64,000 nucleotides of DNA from the NCBI RefSeq assembly GCF_025290835.2, contig NZ_JAOCQD020000001.1:2790001-2854000 (forward strand), given 5' to 3'. The DNA comes from Aquabacterium sp. OR-4. Its GTDB lineage: Bacteria > Pseudomonadota > Gammaproteobacteria > Burkholderiales > Burkholderiaceae_C. Position numbers and translations under genes: made by a program. The notes beneath the pieces were generated by a model. The model was given only the letters and a program-made list of their open reading frames with translations, made no database searches and had not been told where the DNA came from. This document shows, one piece after another, positions 27,649 to 35,394 of the stretch (positions are counted from its first letter, which is position 1; every line of letters starts with the position of its first letter).

Positions 27649-30600
27649 TCAGCGTTGGGGCGGGCTGGCCGCCTTGGGGTCGGCCGGCTGGATCGGCTCG
27701 ATTGGCTCGACCGGCCCGTTCAGCCCGATCAGCTCGATCTCCGCCGGCGGCGGCGGCAGCGGCAGCTCGCGCCGGGCCGGGTGCCAGTCGAGCAGGCGGC
27801 CCTGGTGGCGGGCCTGCGGCAAGGCGCCCTCGCCCGGCCAGGCCAGCACCAGCTGGCTGCCCGGCAGCGCGCGCGGCAGCTGCAGCAGCCAGCCACCGGC
27901 GCGCGGCTGCAGCTGCCAGTCCAGCAGGCCATGGGCGGTGCGCAGGCCCTGCACGCCCACCGGGGCCGCGGCGCGCCAGGCCGGCTGCACCCCGGCGCCG
28001 ATGAGGATCTGCGGCCCGGGCCCGCGCTCGAAGGCCAGCAGGTCGAGCGCGGCGCGCACGTAGTCGGACGACACCCAGGCATGCGGCATGTCGCCCAGGA
28101 AGCGCGGCTCGCGCGCATCGGGCAGCACCACCTCGGCCCACTGGTTCCAGCCGGCCGGCCGCTGGTGACCGAAGAAAAAGCGCAGCAGCGCATGCGCGCG
28201 CCCGGGCTGGCCCAGGCGCAGCATGGCGCCCACGTTGCGCAGCTCGTAGGGGGTGTAGTCCTTCCAGGGCCGCTGGCCGTCGGCGCGGGCCTGGGCCTCC
28301 TGCCAGTAACGCTCAAAGGTGCCGGCCAGCAGCTCGGGCGGCAGCGCTGCCTGCGCCGGGCTCAGCGCCACGGTGGTGGCGCTGGGGTCGAAGTCGCCGC
28401 GGTCGGCCGCGCCGGCCACCCAGCCGATGCCGTGCCAGCGCGCACTGGCGCTCACCGACTGCATCAGCTCGCGCTCGAACTCGTCGCGTGCCGCGGCCCA
28501 GCGCGCGGCCGGCCCGGCCTGGCCCAGCGCCTGGGCAATGGCCACCGCGTCGTGGTAGCCGCGCAGCGCCCAGAAGTTGTCCCAGTAGGCATAGGCCGGC
28601 TTGTCGGCGTAGCCCTCGTGGCTGATCGATGGCGGCAGCAGCCCGAACAGGTGGGCGCGCGCCGGCGTCTGGAACCCGGGCCCGCGGCTCTGCTGGCGCA
28701 GCGCTTCGAGGTGGGCCACCACGCGCTGCACCTGCGGCCAGTGGCGCTGCAGCAGGCTGGCGTCGGCCGCGCCACCGCCATGGCGCCACAGCTCGGCCAG
28801 CATGAACAGGTACTGGCCATGGCTGTCGTTCTCGACCACCGGGTCGGCGCCGCGCGCGTCCACGCAGCAGGGCACCTTGCCCGATTCGAAGATGTGGCCG
28901 GCGTACCAGTCGACGAACTCGCGCGCCGGGGCCAGTTCACCCAGGCGCACCAGGCCGGCGACCATCATCGCGCCGTCGCGCACCCAGCTGCGGGCATAGC
29001 TGCGCGTGCCGGGCTGCAGCGCCGGGCCGTCGCGCGAGATCAGCATGTGGGCCAGCGCGCTGCGCAGCGTGTCGACCAGGGGCTGCGCCTCGGCCGGCAC
29101 GCTGAAGTGCACGCGGTTCAGGCGCGCGCGCCAGTGCGCCGCAACGGCCTCGAAGCGCGCGTCGATCGCAGCGGGCGTGGGCGGCGCGGCGCCCGCCCGC
29201 CCCGGCGCCGGGCCCGCGGCCAGCGGCGCCAGCAGGCTGATGCTGCGCGACTCGCCCGGGGCCAGCTGCAGCGGCCACTGCATCAGCGCCGAGGCGCTGC
29301 GCGCGGGGTCGTGCAGCGTGCCCAGCGCGGGCGCGGCCAGCAGCGCATCGAGGCCCAGGCCGCCATCGGCCGGCAGGGCCGACACGCGCTGTGGCGCCGG
29401 CAGCAGGCGCAGCGGCGGGCGCTGGTCGATGGCCAGCGCGCCCGCGCGCCACTGCAGGCGCTGCACCGGCACCGCGCCGCCCGGGGTGGACAGGAACTGC
29501 TGCGGCGGATTCACCTGCCAGGGCCGTGCCGCCAGCAGCAGCGTGACGCGCTGCGGCTGGTGGCCGGTGTTGCGCACCGTGTAGCGCGCCAGCAGCGTGG
29601 GCGCGGTGGCCGGGCCGTCGGCCGCAGCCTCGATGTCGAGCGCCAGCCCGGGCGCCTGCCAGTGCACGCGCGGCATCGGCAGGTGCTGCTCGCGCAGCGT
29701 GTGCTGCAGCTGCGCCTGGGCCCAGCTGATGCGCTGCCCGTCGGCGCCCAGCAGCGCGGGCTCGAGGCTGGGGCCGGCGCGGCCCAGCTCGAGCGCGCCG
29801 TCTTCGCTGAGCAGGGCCGAACGCGCGCCGCCGCCGTCCACGCCCACCAGCGTCCAGTGGTTCTGCTGGCCGCGGTAGGCGCGCGGCAGGTCGCCGGCCG
29901 GCAGGGCCGCGGCCTGCTCGGCCAGCATGGCGTCCAGCGTGGGCCACTGCCTGGCGCTGCGCAGCGCCGGCTGCGGCCAGGCCTGCTGCGCCGGGCCGGC
30001 CGTGCGGCGCTGCAGGCGCAGCCAGCGCGCCTGCTGCTCGGGCAGGAACAGCGTGCTGAGCCCGCCGCGGCCCTGCCCGGCCTGCAGGCGGTGCAGCGTG
30101 CGCCAGCGCCGGCCGTCGTCGGACGCCAGCAGCCGCAGCGGCACCCGCGCGGCGCCCTCGGGCCAGGCCAGGGCCAGGCCGTTGAACTCGCGCAGCCGGC
30201 CGAAGTCCAGCGTCAGGTGCTGCGGCGTGGCCTGTTGCTGCGCCTCGGGCCAGACCGCCGGGTCGCTCTCGCGCGGCGTGAGTGCCAGCTGCGCCAGGCA
30301 CAGGCGCCCCTGGCCACCGGCACCGGCACGGCCGGCGGCCACCACCAGCTCGATGGCCTGGGTGCGGCGCAGGCTGCGGTCGGCCAGCGGGCCCCAGGCA
30401 AATTCGACATGGCGGCGCCGGAAGTGCCAGTCACTCAGGCGCGCCGGCAGCCGCTGCGCCGGCCGGTTGACCCACCACACGTTGTCGCCGCTGGCGTCCA
30501 CCCACTTGATCTGCACATCGTTGGTCGCGCCTTGGCCCTTCAGGCGGGCGCTGAAGCTGAACTCGGCCGGCCAGTCGAGCGGCAGCGTGCGGCGCATCAC

Positions 30601-30867
30601 CGCATAGCCCGACACGCCGCGAAAGTGGTAGTGCAGGCACAGGCTGCCGTCGGCCGGGTCACGCGCCAGGCGGGCCTGCACCTGGTCGGAGGCGGTGGCC
30701 TGCCAGGGCGTGGCATCGCGCAGCGTGTCGAGCACGCCGGTGGCGGGCGTGGCGCCGCCGGTACGGGCCGGGCTGACGCTGCGCCCGTCCGCCGCGGCCA
30801 GTGCCATGCCGGCCGCCCCGGCCAGCAGCAGCGCGGCGCTTGCACGTGTCAGGGCCAGGGGTCTCAT
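27649..30867 (-). CDS. large exported (alpha/alpha)6-toroid glycosidase-like protein, family not recognised
   Basis: A 1072-residue protein with a Sec signal peptide (ASAALLLAGAAGMALAAADG). About residues 30-180 resemble a carbohydrate-binding beta-sandwich (LHYHFRGVSGYAVMRRTLPLDW), and about 200-320 a discoidin-like domain (FGRLREFNGLALAWPEGAARVPLRLLASDDGRRWR). The C-terminal half is helical with toroid motifs: RSWVRDGAMM around Asp631, then VENDSHGQYLFMLAELW, YAYWDNFWALRGYHDA and GWNQWAEVV. Conserved acids in these loops suggest a glycoside hydrolase, but I cannot place the CAZy family. The start overlaps the permease stop by four bases (ATGA). Its place in the glucan operon implies it cuts or trims the substrate in the periplasm. 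Confidence 0.8.
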   Translation of the reverse strand: MRPLALTRASAALLLAGAAGMALAAADGRSVSPARTGGATPATGVLDTLRDATPWQATASDQVQARLARDPADGSLCLHYHFRGVSGYAVMRRTLPLDWPAEFSFSARLKGQGATNDVQIKWVDASGDNVWWVNRPAQRLPARLSDWHFRRRHVEFAWGPLADRSLRRTQAIELVVAAGRAGAGGQGRLCLAQLALTPRESDPAVWPEAQQQATPQHLTLDFGRLREFNGLALAWPEGAARVPLRLLASDDGRRWRTLHRLQAGQGRGGLSTLFLPEQQARWLRLQRRTAGPAQQAWPQPALRSARQWPTLDAMLAEQAAALPAGDLPRAYRGQQNHWTLVGVDGGGARSALLSEDGALELGRAGPSLEPALLGADGQRISWAQAQLQHTLREQHLPMPRVHWQAPGLALDIEAAADGPATAPTLLARYTVRNTGHQPQRVTLLLAARPWQVNPPQQFLSTPGGAVPVQRLQWRAGALAIDQRPPLRLLPAPQRVSALPADGGLGLDALLAAPALGTLHDPARSASALMQWPLQLAPGESRSISLLAPLAAGPAPGRAGAAPPTPAAIDARFEAVAAHWRARLNRVHFSVPAEAQPLVDTLRSALAHMLISRDGPALQPGTRSYARSWVRDGAMMVAGLVRLGELAPAREFVDWYAGHIFESGKVPCCVDARGADPVVENDSHGQYLFMLAELWRHGGGAADASLLQRHWPQVQRVVAHLEALRQQSRGPGFQTPARAHLFGLLPPSISHEGYADKPAYAYWDNFWALRGYHDAVAIAQALGQAGPAARWAAARDEFERELMQSVSASARWHGIGWVAGAADRGDFDPSATTVALSPAQAALPPELLAGTFERYWQEAQARADGQRPWKDYTPYELRNVGAMLRLGQPGRAHALLRFFFGHQRPAGWNQWAEVVLPDAREPRFLGDMPHAWVSSDYVRAALDLLAFERGPGPQILIGAGVQPAWRAAAPVGVQGLRTAHGLLDWQLQPRAGGWLLQLPRALPGSQLVLAWPGEGALPQARHQGRLLDWHPARRELPLPPPPAEIELIGLNGPVEPIEPIQPADPKAASPPQR

Positions 30868-31685
30868 CCCTTCACGCTGCCCATCAGCAGGCCTTGCAGG
30901 TACTGGCGCTGCAGCAGCACGAACAGCAGCAGCACCGGCAGCACCGTGACCACGGCGCCGGCCATCATCAGCTCGGTGTCCTGCACATGCTCGCGCGACA
31001 GGCCGGCCAGGGCCACCGGCAGGGTCTGCAGCTCGCGGTCGGTGAGCACGATCAGCGGCCACATGAAGTCGTTCCAGGCGCCCAGGAAGGTCAAGACCGC
31101 CAGCGTCACGATCACCGGCCTGAGCAGCGGCAACACCACGCGCACGAAGATCGTGCCCTCGCCCGCGCCATCGATGCGCGCGGCCTCGAGGATCTCGTCG
31201 GGCAGGCCGAGCGCGTACTGCCGCACCAGGAAGATGCCGAACACGCTGGCCAGCCAGGGCACCAGGGCGCCGGCCACGGTGTTGACCAGGCCCATCTGCT
31301 TGAGCATCAGGAACAGCGGCATCATCGTCACCTGGGCCGGGATCACCAGCGCGCCCAGCAGGCCGCGGAACACCGCGTCGCGCCCCTGGAAGCGCAGCTT
31401 GGCAAAGGCATAACCGGCCGTGAGGTTGAAGCCGAGCGACAGTGCGGTGGCGCCCAGCGACACCCACAGGCTGTTGAGCAGCTGGCGGCCGATGCCGGCC
31501 TGCTCGAACAGCGCGCGGTAGTTGGCCAGCGAGGCCTCGCGCGGCAGCAGCGGTGGCGGAAAACTGCTGGCCTCGCCCGGCGCCATCAGCGAGGCCGAGA
31601 CCATCCAGGCCAGCGGCAGCAGGCTCAGCGTGGCCAGCGCGGCCAGGGCCAGGTTGACGGCCAGCGTGCGCAGCGGCTGCCTCAT
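30864..31685 (-). CDS. sugar ABC transporter permease (MalG-like)
   Basis: A 273-residue inner-membrane permease with six predicted helices and the MalG-type EAA loop ([29 protein letters not shown]). With the preceding permease it forms the channel of a carbohydrate importer. It overlaps both neighbours by four bases (start with the upstream permease stop, stop with the downstream toroid gene), indicating translational coupling. No ATPase gene is present in the cluster, so an ATPase encoded elsewhere must serve it, as with MsmX/MsiK-type shared subunits. Confidence 0.92.
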   Translation of the reverse strand: MRQPLRTLAVNLALAALATLSLLPLAWMVSASLMAPGEASSFPPPLLPREASLANYRALFEQAGIGRQLLNSLWVSLGATALSLGFNLTAGYAFAKLRFQGRDAVFRGLLGALVIPAQVTMMPLFLMLKQMGLVNTVAGALVPWLASVFGIFLVRQYALGLPDEILEAARIDGAGEGTIFVRVVLPLLRPVIVTLAVLTFLGAWNDFMWPLIVLTDRELQTLPVALAGLSREHVQDTELMMAGAVVTVLPVLLLFVLLQRQYLQGLLMGSVKG

Positions 31686-32563
31686 GCCGGGCCCGCCTGG
31701 CGCCGCGCCACCTGCAGCTGCAGCAGCGTGAAGCCGAACATGAACACGAACAGCACGAAGGCCACCGCCGAGGCCGAGCCCAGGCTCCACCACTTGAAGC
31801 CCTCGTCGTACATGAAGTACAGCACCGTGACCGTGCGCTGCGCCGGCCCGCCCTGGGTCATCACATAGGGCTCGGCAAACAGCTGGAAGTGGCCGGCCAT
31901 GGTGAGGATGCTGACCATCAGCAGCAGCGGCGCCAGCGCCGGCAGCGTGATGTGGCGCAGCTGCTGCCAGGCGCCGGCGCCCTCGAGCGCGGCGGCCTCG
32001 TACAGGTCTTTGGGCACGGCCTGCAGGCCGGCAAGCAGGATGATCATGTTGTAGCCGAAGTTCTTCCACACGCTCAGCAGCACGATGGCCGGCATGGCCC
32101 ACAGCGGGTCGCCCAGCCAGTCCACCGGCGCGATGCCCAGGCTGCCCAGCGCATGGTTGAGCAGGCCGTAGCGCGTGTGCAGCAGGTAGCGCCACACCAC
32201 CGCCACCGCCACCAGCGTGGTGACCACCGGCGCAAACAGCGCCGTGCGGTAGAAGCCCTTGAAGCGCGCCAGCGGCGAGTGCAGCAGCAGCGCCGCGGCC
32301 AGCGAGACGCCGATCGACAGCGGCACGCCCACCAGCACGAAGAACATCGTGTTGCCCAGGGCCTGCCAGAACAGCGGCGTGCTCAGCAGGCGGCGGTAGT
32401 TGTCCAGGCCCACGAAGCGCAGGTTGCGCAGGTCAGCCAGCGCGTAGATGTCGAAATCGGTCAGGCTCATGGCCAGCGCCGCGGCCACTGGCAGCACGAA
32501 GAACACCGCAATCGCCAGCAAGGCGGGCGTCACGAACAGCCAGCCGGCCTGGGCGGCCTTCAT
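31682..32563 (-). CDS. sugar ABC transporter permease (MalF-like)
   Basis: A 293-residue permease with six helices and the EAA loop PKDLYEAAALEGAGAWQQLRHITLPAL. It belongs to the MalF/UgpA family of carbohydrate uptake (CUT1) transporters. The ATG at 32563 starts just before the first helix (GWLFVTPALLAIAVFFVLPV). It pairs with the MalG-like permease that overlaps its stop and with the binding protein 55 bp upstream. Confidence 0.92.
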   Translation of the reverse strand: MKAAQAGWLFVTPALLAIAVFFVLPVAAALAMSLTDFDIYALADLRNLRFVGLDNYRRLLSTPLFWQALGNTMFFVLVGVPLSIGVSLAAALLLHSPLARFKGFYRTALFAPVVTTLVAVAVVWRYLLHTRYGLLNHALGSLGIAPVDWLGDPLWAMPAIVLLSVWKNFGYNMIILLAGLQAVPKDLYEAAALEGAGAWQQLRHITLPALAPLLLMVSILTMAGHFQLFAEPYVMTQGGPAQRTVTVLYFMYDEGFKWWSLGSASAVAFVLFVFMFGFTLLQLQVARRQAGPA

Positions 32564-32618
32564 GGCGCGGCCTCCCAGGTGCCGGCCTGCATCGTGCCCA
32601 CCCGCATGCCGCCTGGCC

Positions 32619-33893
32619 TCATGCCGCCGCACCCCGCGCCAGCATCCAGCGGCGCTTGGCCAGCAGCAGGTCGGCGCGCTCGTCCAGCAGGGCCGGCGCG
32701 GCCTCGGCGTCGACATCGCCGTGCACCACGCGCTCGAGCATCAGGCGCAGCTCGGTGGCGATGCGCTCCCATTCCGGCACCTGCGGCAGCGGCTTCACGC
32801 GCTCGAGCTGGGTGCGAAAGGCCTGCGTGGGCTCGTCGCCGGCCAGCGCCGGGGCCTGCCAGGCCGAGCGCCGCGGCGGCAGGTTGCCGGTGAGCGCATG
32901 AAAGCGCTGCTGCACCGCCGGCTGCGCCAGGTAGCGCACCAGCGCCCAGGCCGCGGGCTTGGCCCGCGAGCGTGCAAACAGCGCCAGGCTGGAGCCGCCG
33001 GCAATCGAGGCGCCGGCACCCTCGGGCCCGGGCAGCGGCGCGGTGGCCCAGGCGCCCTGCAGCGCGGCCGGCAGCCGGCGACGGAACTCGCCGATCTGCC
33101 AGGGCCCGCTGATGTAGAAGCTGAAGTAGCCGCGCGCGAACTCGTTCCAGACATTGGCGATCTGGTTGCTGCTGGCCGGCGGCGCCAGCTGCTGCGCATA
33201 CAGCTGCAGCACGAAGCGCCAGGCGCGGCGGAACGACTCGCCGCGAAAGTTGCCGTAGCGCCCGCCCTCGCGCAGCAGCGGCGCCTCGCCCTGCAGCGCC
33301 AGGGCCACCAGCGGGTCGTACTCGTTGAGCGGCATCAGCGTGGCATAGCGCTGCGGCCCCTGCTGCTGGCGGATGGCCTGCATCATGCGCAGCCACTCGG
33401 CCCAGCTGACCGGCGGCGCCTGGAAGCCGGCCTGGGCCAGCAGGTCGCGGCGGTAGAACAGCAGCCGCGTGTCCACGTACCAGGGCAGGCCGTACAGCGC
33501 GCCCTGCACCTGGTTGGTGGCCCAGATGCCGGCAAAGTGGTCGGCCTGCGGCACGTCGGGCGAGGAGGCCACCCACTCGTCCAGCGGCGCCAGCGCGCCG
33601 AGCGCCACGAACTCGGGCAACCAGCTGTTGCCCAGCTGCGCCACATCGGGCGTGGCATCGCCGGCAAAGGCGGTGAGCAGCTTCTCGTGCGCGGCGCTCC
33701 AGGGCAGCTGCTCGATGCGCACCTGGATCTGCGGATGCTGCGCCCGAAAGCCCGCCAGCAGCTCGGCCGCAACCTCGCCCTCGCGGCCCATGGCCCAGAA
33801 GCGCACGGTGTTGGCATCGCCCCTGCGCGCGCAGCCGCTGCCGGCCGCGCCCAGCGTGGCGGCGGCGGCACCGAGCCAGGCGCGGCGCTGCAT
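32619..33893 (-). CDS. sugar ABC transporter substrate-binding lipoprotein
   Basis: A 424-residue CUT1-type extracellular binding protein. The signal ends in a lipobox-like G-S-G-C (LGAAAATLGAAGSGC). The mature protein starts NTVRFWAMGREGEVAAELLAGF, typical of family 1 solute-binding proteins for oligosaccharides. A conserved GNFRGESFRRAW and FARGYFSFYISGPWQIGEF follow. The likely ligand is a short beta-1,2-gluco-oligosaccharide released by the upstream GH144-type enzyme. The start is ten bases past the GH144 stop. Confidence 0.9.
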   Translation of the reverse strand: MQRRAWLGAAAATLGAAGSGCARRGDANTVRFWAMGREGEVAAELLAGFRAQHPQIQVRIEQLPWSAAHEKLLTAFAGDATPDVAQLGNSWLPEFVALGALAPLDEWVASSPDVPQADHFAGIWATNQVQGALYGLPWYVDTRLLFYRRDLLAQAGFQAPPVSWAEWLRMMQAIRQQQGPQRYATLMPLNEYDPLVALALQGEAPLLREGGRYGNFRGESFRRAWRFVLQLYAQQLAPPASSNQIANVWNEFARGYFSFYISGPWQIGEFRRRLPAALQGAWATAPLPGPEGAGASIAGGSSLALFARSRAKPAAWALVRYLAQPAVQQRFHALTGNLPPRRSAWQAPALAGDEPTQAFRTQLERVKPLPQVPEWERIATELRLMLERVVHGDVDAEAAPALLDERADLLLAKRRWMLARGAAA

Positions 33894-33903
33894 CACAGCG
33901 GAG

Positions 33904-35394
33904 TCAGCCAAGCCAGCCGCCCTGGAAACCGGCGCGCTGCAGCCCGCGCCGCAGGTGCGCATTGCGCCGCATGGTCTGCCACACCACTTCGCCGCGGTGG
34001 TTGCCCAGCATCGCCAGCATCGGGCCCTGGTCGATGCCGAGGTAGTCGGTGTCGAACCAGCCCTGGCCCGGCACCACGCGGCCGTGGGTGAGGCGCACAT
34101 CGGCAAAGTCGAAGCTGGGGTTGAAGGCATCGAAAAAGCCGTAGCGGCCGTACAGGTGCTCGCCCCAGCGCGCCCGCATGGTGGCCAGCGCCGGCAGCAC
34201 GATCTCGGGCGCAAAGGCGATCGAGCTGCCGGCGGCATAGGGCGCGAGGGTGCCGTCGTCGTGCGTGTGCGCGCCGCCCATGCCGCGGCCGGCGTAGCTG
34301 ATGAAGCGGCGCATGCGCCCGCCGTAGGCACGCTGCACATCGGCCGGGCCGTCGCAGGCACTCACGCCCCACACCTCGGGCCCGTAGGCCGCCCAGCCCT
34401 CGGGGTTGACCATGGCATAGGCGCGCTGCGCATGGGTGGCGCGGCGCGAGTTCTCGAAGTAGTCGAGGCCCGGCTCGCGCGCCTGCATGCCGCGCATGAA
34501 CCCGTCGTGCAGGCCGCGCAGATCCACCCAGCACTGGGTGAACTGGTGGCCGAACAGCGGCGCAAAGCGCAGGTGGGCCTGGCCGTACTGGCTGCCCCAG
34601 GCCTCGGCCAGACCGCTGGCCCAGAAATCCCAGGCCTCGCGGCCCACCGGCCGACTGGGCGCACCCAGCGCCAGCAGGTACAGCAGCATCGATTCGTCAT
34701 AGGCGCGCCAGTCCGAGCTGATGAAGCCGCTCTCGGGGTGCCAGCCATGGCCGATGCGCGGCGCACGCGGCATGGCCCAGGCCCAGTCGATGCGACGGTA
34801 GAACTCGTCGACGCCGTCGCGCAGCCGCGTCTCGTCGGCCTGCGCGCCATCGAAGAAGCTCTGGCAGCACAGCAGGCCGGCCAGCAGCAGTGCGGTGTCG
34901 ATGGTGGACAGCTCGCAGCGCGCAAAGCGCGTGCCGCTGCGCATGTCGAGAAAGTGATAGTAGAAGCCGTGGTGCCCGGCCGTGCCGCTGGCCTGCGGGC
35001 CCATCGGCGCATCGAGAAAGCTGCGCAAGGTGTTGAGCACGCGCTCGCGCGCCGCCTCGCGGCTGACCCAGCCGCGCTGCACGCCCAGCGGCCAGGCGGT
35101 GAGCGCAAAGCCGGTGGCCGCGATGCTGGCAAACGAGGGCGTGGGCCAGCGGTCGGGCGCCAGGCCGGTGGCGGCATCGGTGGTCTGCCAGAAGTAGTCG
35201 AAGGTGCGGCGCTCGAGGTCGTCGAGCAGCGCCGCCGCCTCGGCCGCCGCCAGCGTGCGCGGCGGCACGCTGGCCGGGGCCAAGCCCTGGCTGCGCGCAG
35301 GCGCCGGCGGCTCGGTGCGGCAGCCCGGCAGCCAGCCCAGGGCCCCGGTGGCTGCCGCCGCGGCCAGCAGCCGGCGCCGGGTGCTGGCGGGCAT
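33904..35394 (-). CDS. GH144-type endo-beta-1,2-glucanase, lipoprotein
   Basis: A 496-residue protein of the group often labelled glucoamylase family protein and now placed in GH144, whose founder is a Chitinophaga endo-beta-1,2-glucanase. The signal ends in LGWLPGC, a lipobox. Family-typical blocks are RRTFDYFWQTTDAATGLAPDR near the mature start, HHGFYYHFLDMRSG, then YGFFDAFNPSFDF and WFDTDYLGIDQGPMLAML, ending RAGFQGGWLG. The fold is an (alpha/alpha)6 toroid. It would cut the glucan to oligomers at the outer face or in the periplasm. Its ATG overlaps the TonB receptor stop by one base, so the two are translationally coupled. Family identity is from motif memory, not a search. Confidence 0.83.
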   Translation of the reverse strand: MPASTRRRLLAAAAATGALGWLPGCRTEPPAPARSQGLAPASVPPRTLAAAEAAALLDDLERRTFDYFWQTTDAATGLAPDRWPTPSFASIAATGFALTAWPLGVQRGWVSREAARERVLNTLRSFLDAPMGPQASGTAGHHGFYYHFLDMRSGTRFARCELSTIDTALLLAGLLCCQSFFDGAQADETRLRDGVDEFYRRIDWAWAMPRAPRIGHGWHPESGFISSDWRAYDESMLLYLLALGAPSRPVGREAWDFWASGLAEAWGSQYGQAHLRFAPLFGHQFTQCWVDLRGLHDGFMRGMQAREPGLDYFENSRRATHAQRAYAMVNPEGWAAYGPEVWGVSACDGPADVQRAYGGRMRRFISYAGRGMGGAHTHDDGTLAPYAAGSSIAFAPEIVLPALATMRARWGEHLYGRYGFFDAFNPSFDFADVRLTHGRVVPGQGWFDTDYLGIDQGPMLAMLGNHRGEVVWQTMRRNAHLRRGLQRAGFQGGWLG

